Source: an uncultured Campylobacter sp.
Lineage (GTDB): Bacteria; Campylobacterota; Campylobacteria; Campylobacterales; Campylobacteraceae
Assembly: GCF_938030685.1 (NCBI RefSeq)
Contig: NZ_CALHHX010000018.1
Location: forward strand, 1 to 15,850
DNA length: 15,850 nt
Direction: 5' to 3'
Part shown: one piece after another, positions 14,688 through 15,850 of the stretch
Layout: every line of letters begins with the position of its first letter
Position numbering within the stretch: the stretch's first letter is position 1
Notes under the pieces: generated by a model
Database searches by the model: none
What the model was told of the DNA's origin: nothing
What the model saw: only the letters and a program-made list of their open reading frames with translations
Position numbers and translations under genes: made by a program

Positions 14688-15791
14688 CGAAGCGAAGCGG
14701 CGCGGCAGCAAGAACTCCGCGTAAATTCTGCATAAATTTTGCGCGACGAAATATGTGCTATATAGCAACAGACTTTGCCTATCTCAAATTTTATATTTGC
14801 CGACTTAAAATTCTAATTCATGGATGAAATTTTAGAGCACAAAATTTACCGCAACGAAATTTTGAAATTTCACCGCGCCGCAGAATTTTGCTTTAAATTT
14901 AAGACATGGAATTTTATAGCGGCGAGGCGGCATAGACTCAAAAGGTAAAATTTCAGCCTGGAATTTAGCGGCAAAAGTATAGACTTTCTATTAAAATTTC
15001 ACGGCGAAATCGCGCTTTGAAATTTAAAACGGATGCGAAGTCTGCTCCGCCCAATCTATCGCATCATCAAGGATTAAACGGAAGTTCTTGAGCCAATGAA
15101 ACACGCGCCGCGGCGGCATCTGTTCGTCACACCCATCTCAAGCAAGAGCTTTTGTGCCGTATCTATGTCGAATATAATACCGCAGATAGCGCGGCGTTCT
15201 CTATTGCTATGTGCAAAAAGAGGGAGGCGGGCTTGCGTAGCTACATTTACCGCTTAGTCTGCCGCTAGCTTGAACATGCACAGATAAGCGGCGTGCCCAC
15301 AGCAGCGAGCGATTAAAATTTACACGGCGAAATTTAAAGATGAAATTCCGCGGGCCGTAAATTTAGCGCTAAATTTTAAAATTTCACGGCGGCGCAAATT
15401 TTAAAATTTCATACAGGGCGGATTTAAAATTTTAAGCCGCGAGCTTACGGGGCTAAATTTAGCCGCCAAGAAGTTTGCAAGTCTCTGCAAAGTGGAATTT
15501 TATCGCAGCGCGACGCCGCAAAATTTTCAATTACTCGTATTTGGACGGCAGATTTACGCGGCTTACGTTTTCGCACGAAGTATAAATTTCCAATAGTCTA
15601 TATTTTAGCCGCTTTAAGACTGCGCCCAAAGTCGCCCCGTATTTAGAGCCGCGTAAATTTTAATCGCCCGCGCCAAGATACGATTAAATTTAAAGCGCAA
15701 AGTGCGGTCGCAACGCCAGCTTACGTCAAAACGTCTAAAACTACGACTAAAATTCCAAGCCGCGATCGAATTTTAGCGCGATAAAGGCGGA
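14688..15791. other. 1.1-kb gap: AT-rich repeats and a decayed gene
   Basis: No intact gene is seen. The left part (14688-15020) is A+T-rich with many GAAATTTT and AAATTTCA words. The middle (15024-15300) contains pieces of what looks like an ankyrin-repeat gene. The right part (15310-15780) returns to AAATTT-rich sequence, including a 16-bp direct repeat at 15371-15386 and 15396-15411 (25-bp period). I see no tRNA and no promoter strong enough to name. Confidence 0.5.
15024..15300 (-). pseudogene. Remnant of an ankyrin-repeat protein gene, multiply frameshifted
   Basis: Read on the minus strand, four protein-like fragments follow one another in shifting frames. They are GTPLICACSS (from 15297), LFLHIAIENAALSAVLYS (15222 down to about 15169), IFDIDTAQKLLLEMGV (15175 to 15128) and FHWLKNFRLILDDAIDWAEQ (15101 down to about 15042, stop TAA at 15026-15024). 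A piece reading VNVATQARLPL lies between the first two. TPL, LHIAIENA and the amphipathic TAQKLLLEMGV are what ankyrin repeats look like (TPLH-A near the start, a leucine-rich second helix ending in G-A/V). At least two frame changes and two stops interrupt it, and no start or ribosome-binding site is found. The fragments are short, so chance resemblance is possible. It is not a copy of the intact ankyrin gene in this window. Confidence 0.45.
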
Positions 15792-15807
15792 TTATTCCGC
15801 CTTTTTT
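15783..15807 (+). terminator. Stem-loop terminator, probably bidirectional
   Basis: A nine-base-pair perfect stem, AAAGGCGGA with TCCGCCTTT, closes a TTAT loop. Six T residues follow on the plus strand. On the minus strand the same stem contains the last codons and stop of the partial gene at the right edge, with T-rich sequence in its 3' arm. Its strongest direction is plus, yet the nearest plus-strand gene (acpS) ends 1.1 kb upstream. Confidence 0.65.
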
Positions 15808-15850
15808 AGATTATCGGCGAGCAAAAACGCAAGCTCTAGCGCCTGATCTG
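15792..15850 (-). CDS. C-terminal end of an unidentified protein
   Basis: Eighteen residues are visible, DQALELAFLLADNLKKAE, followed by TAA at 15794-15792. The helix-like, protein-typical composition and the terminator stem wrapped around the stop codon support a real gene end. The other two minus-strand frames stop within a few codons or read as basic noise. Too little is present to name a family. Confidence 0.5.
   Translation of the reverse strand, partial: DQALELAFLLADNLKKAE

Overview
The window looks like ordinary chromosome from a Campylobacter of the higher-GC oral group (for example C. gracilis, C. showae or C. rectus). Three things point there. The proteins are of epsilonproteobacterial type. 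The gene sets ilvA / trmA / Na+/H+ antiporter / ankyrin protein, copZ-copA and yebC-ppi are, from memory, also found in C. jejuni. The gaps are saturated with the AAATTT/TAAAATTT words seen in these genomes. The species is an inference; nothing here fixes it.

Layout. The left edge holds the first 49 codons of a minus-strand hypoxanthine (deoxyinosine)-DNA glycosylase. A plus-strand multi-pass membrane protein of unknown function follows (504-1109). Next is a minus-strand pair: a DUF4230-type anchored protein (TTG start) and an abutting 156-residue hypothetical protein. About 1 kb without a credible gene follows (2493-3533). It is packed with G/C-rich hairpins, a G-quadruplex motif and a 23-bp inverted repeat bracketing about 616 bp. 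Then come minus-strand ilvA with its own promoter and an overlapping nhaC-trmA pair. A 44-bp perfect palindrome lies just before nhaC. An exported ankyrin-repeat protein stands upstream of these. After a 540-bp repeat-rich gap lies the copper module copZ-copA (minus), divergent from a plus-strand yebC-ppiB-acpS operon. The last 1.1 kb holds AT-rich repeats, what looks like a shattered ankyrin-repeat gene, a terminator, and the C-terminus of one more minus-strand gene.

How the genes work together. The window is mostly housekeeping: base-excision repair, threonine deamination toward isoleucine, tRNA T54 methylation, sodium/proton homeostasis, copper export, translation-linked regulation, proline isomerisation and acyl-carrier-protein activation. 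I do not see a phage, a CRISPR array, a defence island or an intact transposon.

The most unusual feature is inside trmA. About 130 residues of period-5 sequence are spliced in just before the SAM-binding motif, while all catalytic motifs stay intact. The opposite strand of that insert reads as a pentapeptide-repeat-like sequence.
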